Source: Laedolimicola ammoniilytica (GTDB lineage Bacteria > Bacillota > Clostridia > Lachnospirales > Lachnospiraceae). Taken from it: a DNA stretch of 64,000 bases. Position numbers and translations under genes: made by a program. Location: the NCBI RefSeq assembly GCF_025567165.1, contig NZ_JAOQKC010000007.1, positions 1-64,000 of the forward strand, written 5' to 3'. Positions 8,901 to 17,635 of the stretch are shown here, one piece after another; the first letter of the stretch is position 1, and the number at the start of each line of letters is the position of its first letter. The notes under the pieces are model-generated. The model was not told the DNA's origin, ran no database searches, and worked only from the letters and a program-made list of their open reading frames with translations.

Positions 8901-9308
8901 TTACACTTCATTATAATATTTCTTTACCTGCTGCTTCATTTTTTCAAACAATGGACAGTAAATTTCTATAATATCGCGAAACTTTTCTTCCGCAAAGGTT
9001 CCGTCATAATCATAGGCCAGATAGTTCCGGGTCTTCAGCATCTGCAGCCACCGATCATCATCTATCAGGCCATTGGTAAATGCCTGCTGCAAGGTTTCTC
9101 TGGGGGAACCGATGGCAAAATCCAGAATCTCCAGCTTCTTGACCAGAATGTCCTTCAGAACCTTCCATGCGATATCAAAGGTCAGGCTGAAATTCAACAC
9201 CGTACCCTCCAGAACAAAATCTGCGTGGGGATCTGCCGTCTGGCTCTTCTTTAGATTTTCCAGACTTTTACAAAACGTATGATACCGGTTAATATATTTG
9301 TTTTCCAT
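8901..9308 (-). CDS. HepT-like HEPN protein (HI0074 family), toxin-like partner
   Basis: 135 aa, all-helical. It matches the nucleotidyltransferase substrate-binding (HI0074/HepT-like) family: LNFSLTFDIAWKVLKDIL, FAIGSPRETLQQAFTNGLI and MLKTRNYLAYDYDG. In active HEPN RNases the motif is R-N-x3-H; here the His position is Tyr (RNYLAY), so RNase activity is doubtful. The gene overlaps the preceding nucleotidyltransferase gene by 20 bases, the usual arrangement of HepT/MntA-type toxin-antitoxin pairs. Confidence 0.85.
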   Translation of the reverse strand: MENKYINRYHTFCKSLENLKKSQTADPHADFVLEGTVLNFSLTFDIAWKVLKDILVKKLEILDFAIGSPRETLQQAFTNGLIDDDRWLQMLKTRNYLAYDYDGTFAEEKFRDIIEIYCPLFEKMKQQVKKYYNEV

Positions 9309-9570
9309 ATTTTTTTATATCCTCCAGCAAGTAAGGATTTCGAATGCTGTCATAATCAAACACGTCGATTTTCCGAAGAGTTTCTATCTGCTCCAGATCC
9401 GCTTCCAACCGGGAAATATCTTTGCAGCCATATACCACGAAATCAATATCGCTGGTCGGCGTCGCCGTCCCCGTCGCAAAGGAACCGAAAAGATCCAGAC
9501 GCTGCACGTGATTCTTTTTGCAAATGGCTGATACCTGTTGAATTAACGTATGGATGGACATTACATTCAT
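9289..9570 (-). CDS. MntA-like minimal nucleotidyltransferase
   Basis: 93 aa. The nucleotidyltransferase signature GSFATGTATPTSDIDFVV contains both metal-binding aspartates of the GSx10DxD motif (SDID). In HepT/MntA modules this partner neutralises the HEPN protein, by AMPylation in the studied cases. Translation could also start at the fourth residue (MSIHTL). Overlap with the downstream HepT-like gene indicates coupled expression. Confidence 0.87.
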   Translation of the reverse strand: MNVMSIHTLIQQVSAICKKNHVQRLDLFGSFATGTATPTSDIDFVVYGCKDISRLEADLEQIETLRKIDVFDYDSIRNPYLLEDIKKYGKQIY

Positions 9571-9653
9571 TTTCTATTTCACCTTGTATCGTTTTTACCA
9601 GTTTACCACGCCTACCCGGTTTCCGCAAGTTTCACAACATTTTCTTCTATCTT

Positions 9654-10241
9654 CTATTCTTTCAGATTGCCCTTCCGGATATGCTCTTTCAGAATCTGAT
9701 CCGTCACCTGATAGAGCTTCTCCGAGCCCTGTCTGGTCTTTTGCTGTCTGCCATAGACCTGCTTTGCCGACACGCCGTGTTCTCTCCAGTCTCCGCCTCC
9801 ATTGCTGTTGTTCAGCAGCAATGGCTGCAGGTTGTCCATGGCGTGGGCAAACTTAGATTCCGGTGTCTGGAATTCTTCAAATTCGTCAAACAACTGCGTC
9901 AATTTCTGCTTCTGATCCTCCGGAAGCAGGGAGAAGATCCGCTCCTTGGCTGCGTCCTCCCTGGCCTTCTGGGTTTTCAGTCCCTCTGTATCGTAGGCAT
10001 AGGTATCTCCCGCGTCAATTTCTACAATATCATGAATCAGGCACATGAGCATGACCCGGCCGATGTCCACCGGTTCATTGGCATATTCCTGCAGAAGGTA
10101 TGCCATAATCGCCATATGCCAGGCGTGCTCCGCGTCATTTTCATTTCTTCCGTGTCCGGACAGATGGGTCTGCCGGAAGATATTTTTTTCTTTGTCGATT
10201 TCCAGGGCGAAATCGAGCTGTTGTTTTAAGCGCTCATCCAT
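9654..10241 (-). CDS. HD-domain hydrolase (YfbR-like nucleotidase family)
   Basis: 195 aa. It carries the HD-domain metal ligands: the first His in ENDAEHAWHMA, the HD pair in MCLIHDIVEIDAGD, and a distal Asp in FAHAMDNLQPLLL. The arrangement matches small HD hydrolases such as YfbR-type 5'-deoxynucleotidases, though specificity cannot be read from the sequence. The start follows an AAGGAG site overlapping the stop of the upstream gene remnant, which suggests a former operon. Confidence 0.85.
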   Translation of the reverse strand: MDERLKQQLDFALEIDKEKNIFRQTHLSGHGRNENDAEHAWHMAIMAYLLQEYANEPVDIGRVMLMCLIHDIVEIDAGDTYAYDTEGLKTQKAREDAAKERIFSLLPEDQKQKLTQLFDEFEEFQTPESKFAHAMDNLQPLLLNNSNGGGDWREHGVSAKQVYGRQQKTRQGSEKLYQVTDQILKEHIRKGNLKE

Positions 10242-10254
10242 GAGTTTTTCTCCT

Positions 10255-10462
10255 TTATTTCCATAAATAGCGATATTTATCCATCTGCAGATATAAGATC
10301 GATGCTACACGAGCACGAATCTCCTCTTCATATTCTACCGCATTTTCCAGCAATTCCGCTACCTGTTTTTTTGTAAAATGGAATCTGAGATTTTGGCCAT
10401 AAAGCTTTTTCGATACATCCAGCTGTTCATCAAAATCTGTACTGATTGTTTTTGCTTTATGT
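10255..10462 (-). pseudogene. C-terminal remnant of an unidentified small gene
   Basis: An open frame with coding character (STDFDEQLDVSKKLYGQN, then FTKKQVAELLENAVEYEEE and ending in DKYRYLWK) directly upstream of the HD hydrolase. It has no start codon: upstream it runs into a 16-bp AT-rich tandem repeat that brings in a stop. The remaining ~65 residues are predicted helical and acidic. I do not recognise the family. The repeat seems to have replaced or displaced its 5' end. Confidence 0.5.
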
Positions 10463-10558
10463 ACTTTTGTTTTTATGTACTTTTGTTTTTATGTACTTTT
10501 GTTTTTATATACTTTTGTTTTTATGTACTTTTGTTTTTATGTACTTTTATGTACTTTA
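10459..10558. repeat. Tandem repeat, 16-bp unit
   Basis: Five complete units of atgtacttttgttttt (10459-10538; the fourth has one substitution, atatac) followed by two shortened units. The 16-bp unit is not a multiple of three. It abuts the broken 5' end of the gene remnant at 10255-10462 and lies next to a terminator hairpin. Confidence 0.95.
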
Positions 10559-10566
10559 TCACATGT

Positions 10567-10599
10567 AAAGAAAAGTCGCCAAAATGACGACTTTTCTTT
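10567..10599. terminator. Rho-independent terminator hairpin
   Basis: A perfect 12-bp stem (aaagaaaagtcg / cgacttttcttt) with a 9-base loop, downstream of the lipoprotein gene on the minus strand. Part of it (aatgacgacttttc) is echoed at 10613-10629 as cattttgacgacttttc. Confidence 0.8.
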
Positions 10600-10627
10600 G
10601 TGTATCATCGACATTTTGACGACTTTT

Positions 10628-11332
10628 CTATTTTTCATTCACTTTTTCAATCCGGTATGCCAGTCCGATCTGGGCCGGGCAGGTCTCCTGGATGTAACCA
10701 CTAAACCAGATCTCCACGGTGTCGCCGGGCTGCACTTCATCCATCAGATTGTCTGCGGAAACCACATAGTCGCCTGCGGACATTTTCTGAAAGCCGTCGG
10801 CCACAGCGATGTAGGTCACCAGAAGATTCCCCTCGTTTACTTCCTTTACCTCGGCCATGAAATGCAGTACCTCCGCCGGGATCGACGTGTCCGCAGAATC
10901 CACATTCCGGAAGATATGGGGTTCGTCGTCCCAGTACACAAGCAGGGTGTCATCCGCGCCGAACTGGTAGCCATACCCTTTTCCGAAATTGGCTTCATCG
11001 TCTTTGGCAGGCAGCTGGGTGCTTTCCACTGAAGTGGTAATCTTTCCGTCCATATTACCGCAGCCAACCATGCTGCTTAAGAACCCGGTATCCTGGTAAA
11101 TGACGCCGTTCACCCGGACACAGGGCGCATAAGCCACCGGGCGGGATTCCGTGAGATCGGGCAGTGTGACCGCGTCACCGGAACCATCTGTGCTCTCCTC
11201 CTCAGACGCTGCGTCGGCGGTCTGTACCTGGGGCTCGGCTCCGACGGTGTCCTGAGTCTGCGCACCTCTGGCGCAGGCTGTCAGAAATGTGGCTGCAGCT
11301 GCGATCAGTAACAGGCTAATTGTTTTTTTCAT
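10628..11332 (-). CDS. Predicted lipoprotein of unknown function
   Basis: 234 aa. It begins with a lipoprotein signal peptide (MKKTISLLLIAAAATFLTAC) with the lipobox LTAC, so it is expected to be anchored to the outer face of the membrane. A low-complexity Gln/Asp/Ser/Glu linker follows (about 21-60). The globular part has a VRVNGVIYQDTGF segment and near the C-terminus a VQPGDTVEIWFSGYIQET segment, suggestive of a small beta-barrel. Members of this type are frequent in Lachnospiraceae without a defined role. Single gene with its own terminator. Confidence 0.8.
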   Translation of the reverse strand: MKKTISLLLIAAAATFLTACARGAQTQDTVGAEPQVQTADAASEEESTDGSGDAVTLPDLTESRPVAYAPCVRVNGVIYQDTGFLSSMVGCGNMDGKITTSVESTQLPAKDDEANFGKGYGYQFGADDTLLVYWDDEPHIFRNVDSADTSIPAEVLHFMAEVKEVNEGNLLVTYIAVADGFQKMSAGDYVVSADNLMDEVQPGDTVEIWFSGYIQETCPAQIGLAYRIEKVNEK

Positions 11333-11482
11333 AGGATTGTTCCTCCTTCTGCGCTTTTGTAAATGGAATCTGTGTTATTTTTTTACGTTCACCTATATAA
11401 ACGGATTCTTTTCGCATTTACTACAGAAAAACCGGATTTTATCCCATAAGTTTACAATTCATGATAGTAGGGACAGATATCG

Positions 11483-11953
11483 TTACTGAAGTTCCTTGCA
11501 GACGTCTACCCACCCAACGGCTCCGGCCACCTCTTCCAGTTCCGGAATGGTAAGCTTCACCGCACTGTGCGCATCTCCTGCTGCCGGATACACGGTCTCG
11601 AAGCGGCGCAGGCTCTCATCCAGATAGACCTTCACGCCATCGTTGATCCCGAAGGGGCAAACCCCGCCCGGCGCATGGCCGATCCACTGCTCTACCTCTT
11701 CAAAGGGAATCATTTTCGCTTTTATATGAAAAGTATCCTTATATTTTCGATTCTCTACTCTGGCCGTTCCTTCCGTCAGTATCAGTATCGGCTGGTCATC
11801 CTGCAGAAAGGACATGGTCTTGGCTATCATGCCCGGCTCCACACCCAATGCGTCCGCTGCCTCCGCCACGGTGGCCGTAGATGCCTCCAGACGGATTACG
11901 TGATCTAAGAACCCTTTCTGCTCCAAGTAATTTTCTGCTCTTTTCTGCGACAT
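11483..11953 (-). CDS. YbaK/ProX-type aminoacyl-tRNA deacylase family protein
   Basis: 156 aa. It matches the YbaK/EbsC family: GMIAKTMSFL with the conserved lysine, APGGVCPFGI and VKLTIPELEEVAGAVGWVDV at the C-terminus. Family members hydrolyse misacylated tRNAs such as Cys- or Ala-tRNA(Pro) in trans. Length is normal for the family. The gene stands alone, downstream of a hairpin-rich spacer. Confidence 0.88.
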   Translation of the reverse strand: MSQKRAENYLEQKGFLDHVIRLEASTATVAEAADALGVEPGMIAKTMSFLQDDQPILILTEGTARVENRKYKDTFHIKAKMIPFEEVEQWIGHAPGGVCPFGINDGVKVYLDESLRRFETVYPAAGDAHSAVKLTIPELEEVAGAVGWVDVCKELQ

Positions 11954-12034
11954 GGTGTTTCTTCCTCCTGTCTTCTCTTTTGCTTCCTTCGCGCATTTTG
12001 TTTTATTCTACCACGCTGACGTTTAAATGCAAGC

Positions 12035-12150
12035 CCGCGCCGAGGCGCGGTTGCTTCAGCAACCATCTACCACTGCGCCGAGTGCGCATCTTTGCAAGCT
12101 CTGCTTGCTTTTATGGAATAGGGAATTCTATCGGAATTTCCGATTCCATA
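12035..12150. repeat. Cluster of short hairpins between cytX and the YbaK gene
   Basis: Five small inverted repeats in about 115 bases: ccgcgc-cgag-gcgcgg (12035-12050), ggttgc-ttca-gcaacc (12049-12064), tgcgc-cgagt-gcgca (12074-12088), gcaag-ctctg-cttgc (12094-12108) and tatggaat...attccata (12112-12150, with an inner cggaatttccg). The spacer 11954-12229 holds no convincing gene. It separates cytX from the YbaK gene and may contain the thi operon end and the next promoter. Confidence 0.7.
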
Positions 12151-12229
12151 AAAAGCGGAATCGAAGCTTTCTTTCTCCGATCCCGTTTTTATCAGGTGTT
12201 ACCCATCTTTCCATTCTTTTATGTAAGGC

Positions 12230-13399
12230 CTACTTCTTCTCTCCCGCCAGCTTCTCTACAACCACGTAGAACACAATGGTAACCACCATATCCGGCAGGG
12301 TATTGCCTACGACCATATCCACATTCATCAGCCACCGGTAAAGGATAAAGCCCAGAAGCCACACCACCAGTGTCTTCCACTCAAAGGCTCTTTTGCTCTC
12401 TGCCTTTTTCAGGATAAAGAAATCCGCAATCTGAATGGCAATCATCGGCGCAAAAACAGATCCGATGAAATACAGGAAGTCCGTGATATCGTCCATGGGG
12501 AACAGGATGGCTCCTGCAATACCGATCACAGTCACCACAACCGCTACCCATTTTCCATGGATCTTCTCTCCTAGGGACTCGCTGGAAATGCCTGCAGAGT
12601 ACGCGTCCAGGAAGGTGGTGGTCACGGTGGAGAATACAATGATCAGAAGGCCTGCGATCCCCAGCCCGGCCTTTACCATAATCTGCGCGATATCCGACTC
12701 TCCGGTAAAAATCGCGGCTCCCATACCAATCACATACATCCAGCAGCTTACCAGGCCATAAACGACTGCGCTGACCGCTGTGGCCTGCACCGGTTTTTCC
12801 GCCTCTCTGGTATAATCGCTGATCAGGGGCAGCCAGGACAGCGGCATGGCTACGGAAAGCTCTACGGCTGCGCCAAAGGTCATGCCTTCTCCTCCTGTGA
12901 CGGCCGCGCCGCCGTGTCCGAAGATTACAAAGCTTAACAGAATGGTCAGAATAAAGAGCGCCGCCATGGCCACCGTATTTACCTTGCCCAGGTTCTCAAT
13001 ACCGATGAGAATCCACACGATAATCAGGCCGCCAATCAGCAGACACCAGACCCAGTTGCCCACGCCCAGGATACCGTCCGCCGCCAGGGCTCCGTCATAA
13101 ATCATAATAGCCGTCCAGCCCACCAGCTGAATCACATTCAGTGCGGAAAAAAGCAGTCCGCCCTTGCTTCCAAAGCTCATCTTTGCCGTTTCCATGGCGC
13201 TTCTTCGCACCTTTCCGCCGATGAGACCGGATAAGAACAGCATGGTACAGCCGATGATGTGGCCTACGATAATAGCCAGCAGACCTTTTCCGAAGCCCAG
13301 ATCCGCAAGATAAGTTCCTGTCAGAATCTCTGCAATCGAGACTCCGGCTCCGAACCAGATAAGACCGTTTTCAAATACAGAAGTACGCTTTTCTGTCAT
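12230..13399 (-). CDS. cytX: CytX-like hydroxymethylpyrimidine transporter (NCS1 family)
   Basis: 389 aa with about twelve hydrophobic helices. It belongs to the NCS1 cytosine/purine permease family and the CytX subgroup, which sits in thiamine operons and is predicted to import hydroxymethylpyrimidine (HMP). The chosen ATG at 13399 (MTEKRTSVFENG) lies 7 bases after AAGGAGGTG and one base past the thiD stop; an upstream TTG-type start is less likely. As the last thi gene behind the TPP riboswitch, it fits HMP salvage together with ThiD. Confidence 0.88.
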   Translation of the reverse strand: MTEKRTSVFENGLIWFGAGVSIAEILTGTYLADLGFGKGLLAIIVGHIIGCTMLFLSGLIGGKVRRSAMETAKMSFGSKGGLLFSALNVIQLVGWTAIMIYDGALAADGILGVGNWVWCLLIGGLIIVWILIGIENLGKVNTVAMAALFILTILLSFVIFGHGGAAVTGGEGMTFGAAVELSVAMPLSWLPLISDYTREAEKPVQATAVSAVVYGLVSCWMYVIGMGAAIFTGESDIAQIMVKAGLGIAGLLIIVFSTVTTTFLDAYSAGISSESLGEKIHGKWVAVVVTVIGIAGAILFPMDDITDFLYFIGSVFAPMIAIQIADFFILKKAESKRAFEWKTLVVWLLGFILYRWLMNVDMVVGNTLPDMVVTIVFYVVVEKLAGEKK

Positions 13400-13400
13400 C

Positions 13401-14207
13401 TTACCGCACCTCCTTCGCAAATTCACCCGTCAGATCAAAGGCATGCTTCATGGGGCCGGATCCCTTGCCAAGATCCAGCATGGCTCCCAGCGCGCCGGAA
13501 ATATAATCCTTCGCCCGCTTTACCGCTTCCGGAAGTTCATAGCCCTTGGCCAGATTGGAAGCAATCGCGCTGGAAAGGGTACAGCCGGTTCCATGGGTAT
13601 TGGGATTGTCGATGCGCTTGCCTTCGAACCAGTGGCCTTCCCCGTTTGCATAGAGATAGTCGTTGGCGTCATTGATACTGTGCCCGCCCTTTAATAAAAC
13701 GGCGCAGCCATAGGTTTTGCTGATTTTCTCTGCTGCCGCCAGCATATCTTCCTTGGTTTTAATAGTCATGCCGGATAGAATCTCCGCCTCCGGGATATTG
13801 GGCGTCACCACCTCTGCCAGAGGCAGCAGCTCCTTTTCCAGTGTCTCCACCGCATCTGTCTTCAGAAGCACCGAGCCGCTGGTAGCTACCATGACCGGAT
13901 CCACCACGATATGCTTTGCCTCGTAATCACGCAGCTTCTTTGCAATGACACGAATCAGTTCGCTTGCGGATACCATTCCGATTTTGACCGCATCCGGAAA
14001 AATATCCTCGAATACCGCGTCAATCTGCTGTCCCAAAAATTCCGGGGTTGCCTCCTGGATTGCTCTTACGCCGGTGGTGTTCTGCGCTGTCAGTGCGGTA
14101 ACCGCTGTCATCGCGTACACCCCATTCATGGTCATGGTCTTCAGATCTGCCTGAATGCCGGCGCCTCCGCAGGAATCGCTGCCTGCGATTGATAATGCTG
14201 TTCTCAT
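13401..14207 (-). CDS. thiD: ThiD, HMP/HMP-phosphate kinase
   Basis: 268 aa, ribokinase fold. It begins with the ThiD signature ALSIAGSDSCGGAGIQADLKTM (in two blocks). It contains VDPVMVATSG and a C-terminal anion-hole segment THGTGCTLSSAIASNLA with the catalytic aspartate region upstream. It phosphorylates HMP to HMP-PP for coupling by ThiE. It lies directly upstream of cytX with almost no gap, within the riboswitch-controlled thi operon. Confidence 0.95.
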   Translation of the reverse strand: MRTALSIAGSDSCGGAGIQADLKTMTMNGVYAMTAVTALTAQNTTGVRAIQEATPEFLGQQIDAVFEDIFPDAVKIGMVSASELIRVIAKKLRDYEAKHIVVDPVMVATSGSVLLKTDAVETLEKELLPLAEVVTPNIPEAEILSGMTIKTKEDMLAAAEKISKTYGCAVLLKGGHSINDANDYLYANGEGHWFEGKRIDNPNTHGTGCTLSSAIASNLAKGYELPEAVKRAKDYISGALGAMLDLGKGSGPMKHAFDLTGEFAKEVR

Positions 14208-14293
14208 TTGTGTTTTCCTCTTTTCCTTTGTTTTCGCATTATTTTTCTATCGCGACAGAGAGTGGTGCCCCCGGTCTGCCGCTTTCACGGGCT

Positions 14294-14938
14294 TTATGCG
14301 CCCGTTACTACCTCTTTTACCTTTTTCTTCAGCTCTCCCGCTGCTTTTTGGATATCCGCCGCTCCGAAGATAGCGGAAACCACAGCCGCTCCGGCCATGC
14401 CGCCGCCCCGGATCTCTGTGATATTCTCTGCAGTGATACCGCCGATGGCCACCGCCGGAATCTGTACGGAGGTACAGATTTCACAGAGCTGCTCCCTGGT
14501 AATCCGAATAGCCGTTGTCTTGGTCGGCGATGGAAATACGGCTCCTACGCCCATATAGTCCGCGCCTGCCTGCTCTGCCTTCTTCGCCTGCTCTACCGTC
14601 TTACAGGTGGCCCCGATGATAAAATCCGCCGGAACCCGGGCGCGAATTTCACTGACCGGAGCGTCCTCGATCCCCACGTGGACGCCGTCTGCGCCGCTTT
14701 TCAGCGCCACCTCCACATTATCGTTGATAATCAGCGGGACGCCGTGGCGATGACAGATTTCCTTTACCCGGATAGCTTCCTGCAGAAACTCCTCCTCCGG
14801 AAGCTTCTTTTCCCGCAGCTGCAGGATCGTCACGCCTCCCGCCAGAGCTTCCTCAATCTGCTCTTCCAGCGTCTGTCCGCCGGTCCAGTGCCGGTCCGTC
14901 ACCGCGTAGAGCAGCAGCATCTCTTTCTTAAATTTCAT
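14294..14938 (-). CDS. thiE: ThiE, thiamine-phosphate synthase
   Basis: 214 aa TIM barrel. Typical segments: LYAVTDRHWTGG at the N-terminus, VTILQLREK, PLIINDNVEVAL, GADGVHVG, and C-terminal AVGGI-type AIGGITAENI with GAAVVSAIFGA. It joins HMP-PP and the thiazole phosphate to make thiamine phosphate. It follows a second, TenI-like member of the same superfamily, stop and start separated by one base. Confidence 0.93.
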   Translation of the reverse strand: MKFKKEMLLLYAVTDRHWTGGQTLEEQIEEALAGGVTILQLREKKLPEEEFLQEAIRVKEICHRHGVPLIINDNVEVALKSGADGVHVGIEDAPVSEIRARVPADFIIGATCKTVEQAKKAEQAGADYMGVGAVFPSPTKTTAIRITREQLCEICTSVQIPAVAIGGITAENITEIRGGGMAGAAVVSAIFGAADIQKAAGELKKKVKEVVTGA

Positions 14939-14939
14939 T

Positions 14940-15575
14940 CTATCTTATCCCTTTCTGTGTGTTCGCCGTCTTTTCTGAAAAGGCTGACAGATAGCGTCCC
15001 GGCGCTTCACATACCATAGCGCCGCTCATGACGCACACGCCTGCTGCCCCCGCAGCCATCACCTCTTTGTAATTCTCCGGAGCGATTCCACCGATGGCGT
15101 ACACAGGTGTCTTCACGCTTTCACACACCTGTTTCAAAAACTCCAGTCCCCGCCCGGGCAGTCCTTTTTTACAATCTGTATCAAATACGTGCCCCGCCGT
15201 TATATAGGTACAGCCAAGCGCCTCTGCCTCCCGGGCGTCCTCCGCGGAATGACAGGACGCGCCCAGCACGGTAAAATATGCCCGTTCATCCGGGGATAAG
15301 TTCCTCAGGATAGGAAACGGCAGGTGGAGCCGCTTTACACCCAGCTCCAGGGCTGCCCCCGGGAAGCTGTGCAGAACACAGGGCGTCTGATATCTGTCAC
15401 AAATTTCTGCCGTCTGACGCGCCAGTTCCAGATATTCCGCCTCCGGCAAATCCTTTTCCCGCAGAATGATACCCCCGGGTCCCGCCGCAGCCAGCGCTTC
15501 TATACGCCCGAAAAAATCCTCTTTGCAAAGCTTACGGTTTGTAATCACTAACACATTAGACATACACATAATCAT
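14940..15575 (-). CDS. tenI: TenI-type thiazole tautomerase / ThiE paralogue
   Basis: 211 aa, same barrel family as ThiE but with TenI-like features: VLVITNRKLC start, GIILREKDLPE, and GHVFDTDCKKGLPGRGLEF, which is typical of TenI proteins in thi operons. TenI aromatises the ThiG product (thiazole tautomerase). The start is uncertain: ATG at 15575 or at 15563 (MSNVLVI), the latter overlapping the thiH stop as ATGTCTAA. Adjacent to true ThiE, which supports a division of labour. Confidence 0.8.
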   Translation of the reverse strand: MIMCMSNVLVITNRKLCKEDFFGRIEALAAAGPGGIILREKDLPEAEYLELARQTAEICDRYQTPCVLHSFPGAALELGVKRLHLPFPILRNLSPDERAYFTVLGASCHSAEDAREAEALGCTYITAGHVFDTDCKKGLPGRGLEFLKQVCESVKTPVYAIGGIAPENYKEVMAAGAAGVCVMSGAMVCEAPGRYLSAFSEKTANTQKGIR

Positions 15576-16809
15576 TCAGCACCGGCTGAAGTCCTTCCTC
15601 CGTGATATCCTCATACATGGTCTCAAAGCTCCGCCCGTCATTGATCTCAAACTGCTCGTCGCCGGTCTCTGTTCCGTCGTCCTTGCCGCTGTATTTACTC
15701 TCATGATCCCCGATACCGGTGGATACGCCTGCAGACACCTTCGTCGCCGCAATCTTCACGATCCCGTTCCGGAAGGACGCGCTCTCCCGGGAGGATACGG
15801 TGATCCCCACGTAGGGCAGAAAGATCCGGTACGCGCAGATAATCTGGCACAGCTGCTTTTCGTGGACGTCCAGCGGATTGATCTTATCGTTGTTGATAAT
15901 CGGACGCAGTCTCGGACAGGACAGGGACATTTCCGCATGGGGATATTTCCGCTGCAGATAATAGACATGCAGCGCGCTTGCCAGCGCGTCCTTATGAAAA
16001 TCCGACAGCCCCAGAAGCGCCGAAAATCCCACACCGCGCATGCCACCCATCAGCGCCCGCTCCTGGGCGTTGAACCGGTAGGGCCATACACGCTTGTGCC
16101 CCATCAGATGCAGCGTTTCATACTTATCCGTATCATAGGTCTCCTGAAATACCGTCACATAGTCCGCGCCGCATTCATGAAGATACCGGTATTCATCGGA
16201 ATTGACCGGATAAATCTCCAGCCCCACCATCCGGAAATACTTCTTTGCCAGCTTACAGGCCTCGCCGATATAATCGACGCCGCTCTTACCACGGCTCTCA
16301 CCGGTCAGAATCAGGATCTCCTCCATACCGCTGTCGGCGATGACCTTCATTTCTTTCTCGATCTGCTCCATATTGAGCTTCATGCGGTTAATGTGGTTAT
16401 AGCAGTTGAAGCCACAATATACACAGTAATTTTCACAGTAATTGGCGATATAAAGAGGCGTAAACAGATACACCGTATTGCCAAAGTGCTTACTGGTCTC
16501 CCATCTGGCCCGCTCTGCCATCTGCTCCAGGAAGGGTTCCGCCGCCGGAGATAACAAAGCCTTAAAATCCTCCACGGAGCAGGTACGGTGCTCCAGGGCT
16601 GCCTTTACATCCTTCTCTGTATACGTTTGATAATCATAGGACGCCACCTGGGACATGACCTTCTCACAGATGTCCGAGTCGATCTGCTCCATGCCCGGCA
16701 TATATTCCATATGGTTGGTTCTGGAGGAGGGATCCGTCTCCAGCTTATGCTTCTTCGCCAGCGCTTTTTCGGAAAGGTATTCCGAGTCTACAAAGAACTG
16801 ATTTTCCAT
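15556..16809 (-). CDS. thiH: ThiH, radical-SAM 2-iminoacetate synthase
   Basis: 417 aa. Radical SAM cluster motif C-x3-C-x2-C is seen as YCENYCVYCGFNC near residue 125-135. Downstream are ILILTGESR, DYVTVFQETYD and the C-terminal cluster region. It cleaves tyrosine to give dehydroglycine for thiazole formation by ThiG; this is the anaerobic route, consistent with the absence of ThiO. It is longer than the usual ~370 aa because of an N-terminal extension. Confidence 0.94.
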   Translation of the reverse strand: MENQFFVDSEYLSEKALAKKHKLETDPSSRTNHMEYMPGMEQIDSDICEKVMSQVASYDYQTYTEKDVKAALEHRTCSVEDFKALLSPAAEPFLEQMAERARWETSKHFGNTVYLFTPLYIANYCENYCVYCGFNCYNHINRMKLNMEQIEKEMKVIADSGMEEILILTGESRGKSGVDYIGEACKLAKKYFRMVGLEIYPVNSDEYRYLHECGADYVTVFQETYDTDKYETLHLMGHKRVWPYRFNAQERALMGGMRGVGFSALLGLSDFHKDALASALHVYYLQRKYPHAEMSLSCPRLRPIINNDKINPLDVHEKQLCQIICAYRIFLPYVGITVSSRESASFRNGIVKIAATKVSAGVSTGIGDHESKYSGKDDGTETGDEQFEINDGRSFETMYEDITEEGLQPVLNDYVYV

Positions 16810-16822
16810 ATGCTCACACCTC

Positions 16823-17593
16823 TCAATCCCGCAGAAATCCGGTCAGCGGATCGGAGGCTGCCGCACCCCTGGTCAGCACTCTTCCAAGCCCTGCCAGATA
16901 CGCGTTTCGTCCGGCCTCTATGGCGTCCTTGAAAGCGGAAGCCATAAGCGGCAGATTGCCTGCTGTGGCCAGCGCCGTATTGGCCATAATCGCCGCAGCT
17001 CCCATCTCCATGGCCTCGCAGGCCTGAGAGGGCTTTCCGATACCGGCGTCCACGATAATCGGCAAATCGATTTCATCAATCAGGATCTGGATAAATTCTT
17101 TTGTAGCCAGGCCCTTATTGGAGCCAATGGGAGACGCCAACGGCATAACGGAAGCTGCTCCTGCGTTCACCAGATCTCTTGCCACATTCAGGTCCGGATA
17201 CATATAGGGCATGACCACAAAGCCCTCCTTCGCCAGAATCTCGGTGGCTTTAATGGTCTCCTGATTGTCCGGCAGAAGATACTTGGAATCCCGCATAATC
17301 TCCACCTTTACGAAATCGCCGCAGCCAAGCTCTCTGGCCAGCCGCGCGATACGGACTGCTTCTTCCGCAGTTCTCGCGCCGCTGGTATTGGGAAGCAGTG
17401 TCACATGATCCGGAATATAATCCAGGATATTCTCATGCTCTCTGGTGTTCGCCCTGCGTACCGCCAGTGTGATGATCTCCGCTCCCGCATCCTTTACCGC
17501 AGCCTCGATTAAGTTCAGGGAATATTTTCCGGATCCAAGAATAAAACGGGAATGGAATTCATGTCCCCCCAGTGTCCATGTATCGTTGTTCAT
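16823..17593 (-). CDS. thiG: ThiG, thiazole synthase
   Basis: 256 aa barrel. Conserved segments: FILGSGKY near the start, ITLAVRRAN, LLPNTSGARTAEEAVRIARL, the catalytic lysine in DFVKVEI, and C-terminal VDAGIGKPSQACEAMEMGAAA and NTALA. It builds the thiazole ring from deoxyxylulose-5-phosphate, ThiS-thiocarboxylate and the ThiH product. Gap to thiH is 13 bases. Confidence 0.96.
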   Translation of the reverse strand: MNNDTWTLGGHEFHSRFILGSGKYSLNLIEAAVKDAGAEIITLAVRRANTREHENILDYIPDHVTLLPNTSGARTAEEAVRIARLARELGCGDFVKVEIMRDSKYLLPDNQETIKATEILAKEGFVVMPYMYPDLNVARDLVNAGAASVMPLASPIGSNKGLATKEFIQILIDEIDLPIIVDAGIGKPSQACEAMEMGAAAIMANTALATAGNLPLMASAFKDAIEAGRNAYLAGLGRVLTRGAAASDPLTGFLRD

Positions 17594-17635
17594 ATGTATA
17601 CCTTCTTTCTCTTAAATTTCGCTTTTTATACTCTT

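Noticed and set aside
10378..11032. Plus-strand ORFs rich in Phe/Tyr/Cys (YFCFYVLLF repeats)
   Set aside because: Translation of the 16-bp tandem repeat and antisense of the lipoprotein gene.
15466..16554. 362-codon plus-strand frame
   Set aside because: Lies antisense to thiH and tenI, whose protein families are certain.
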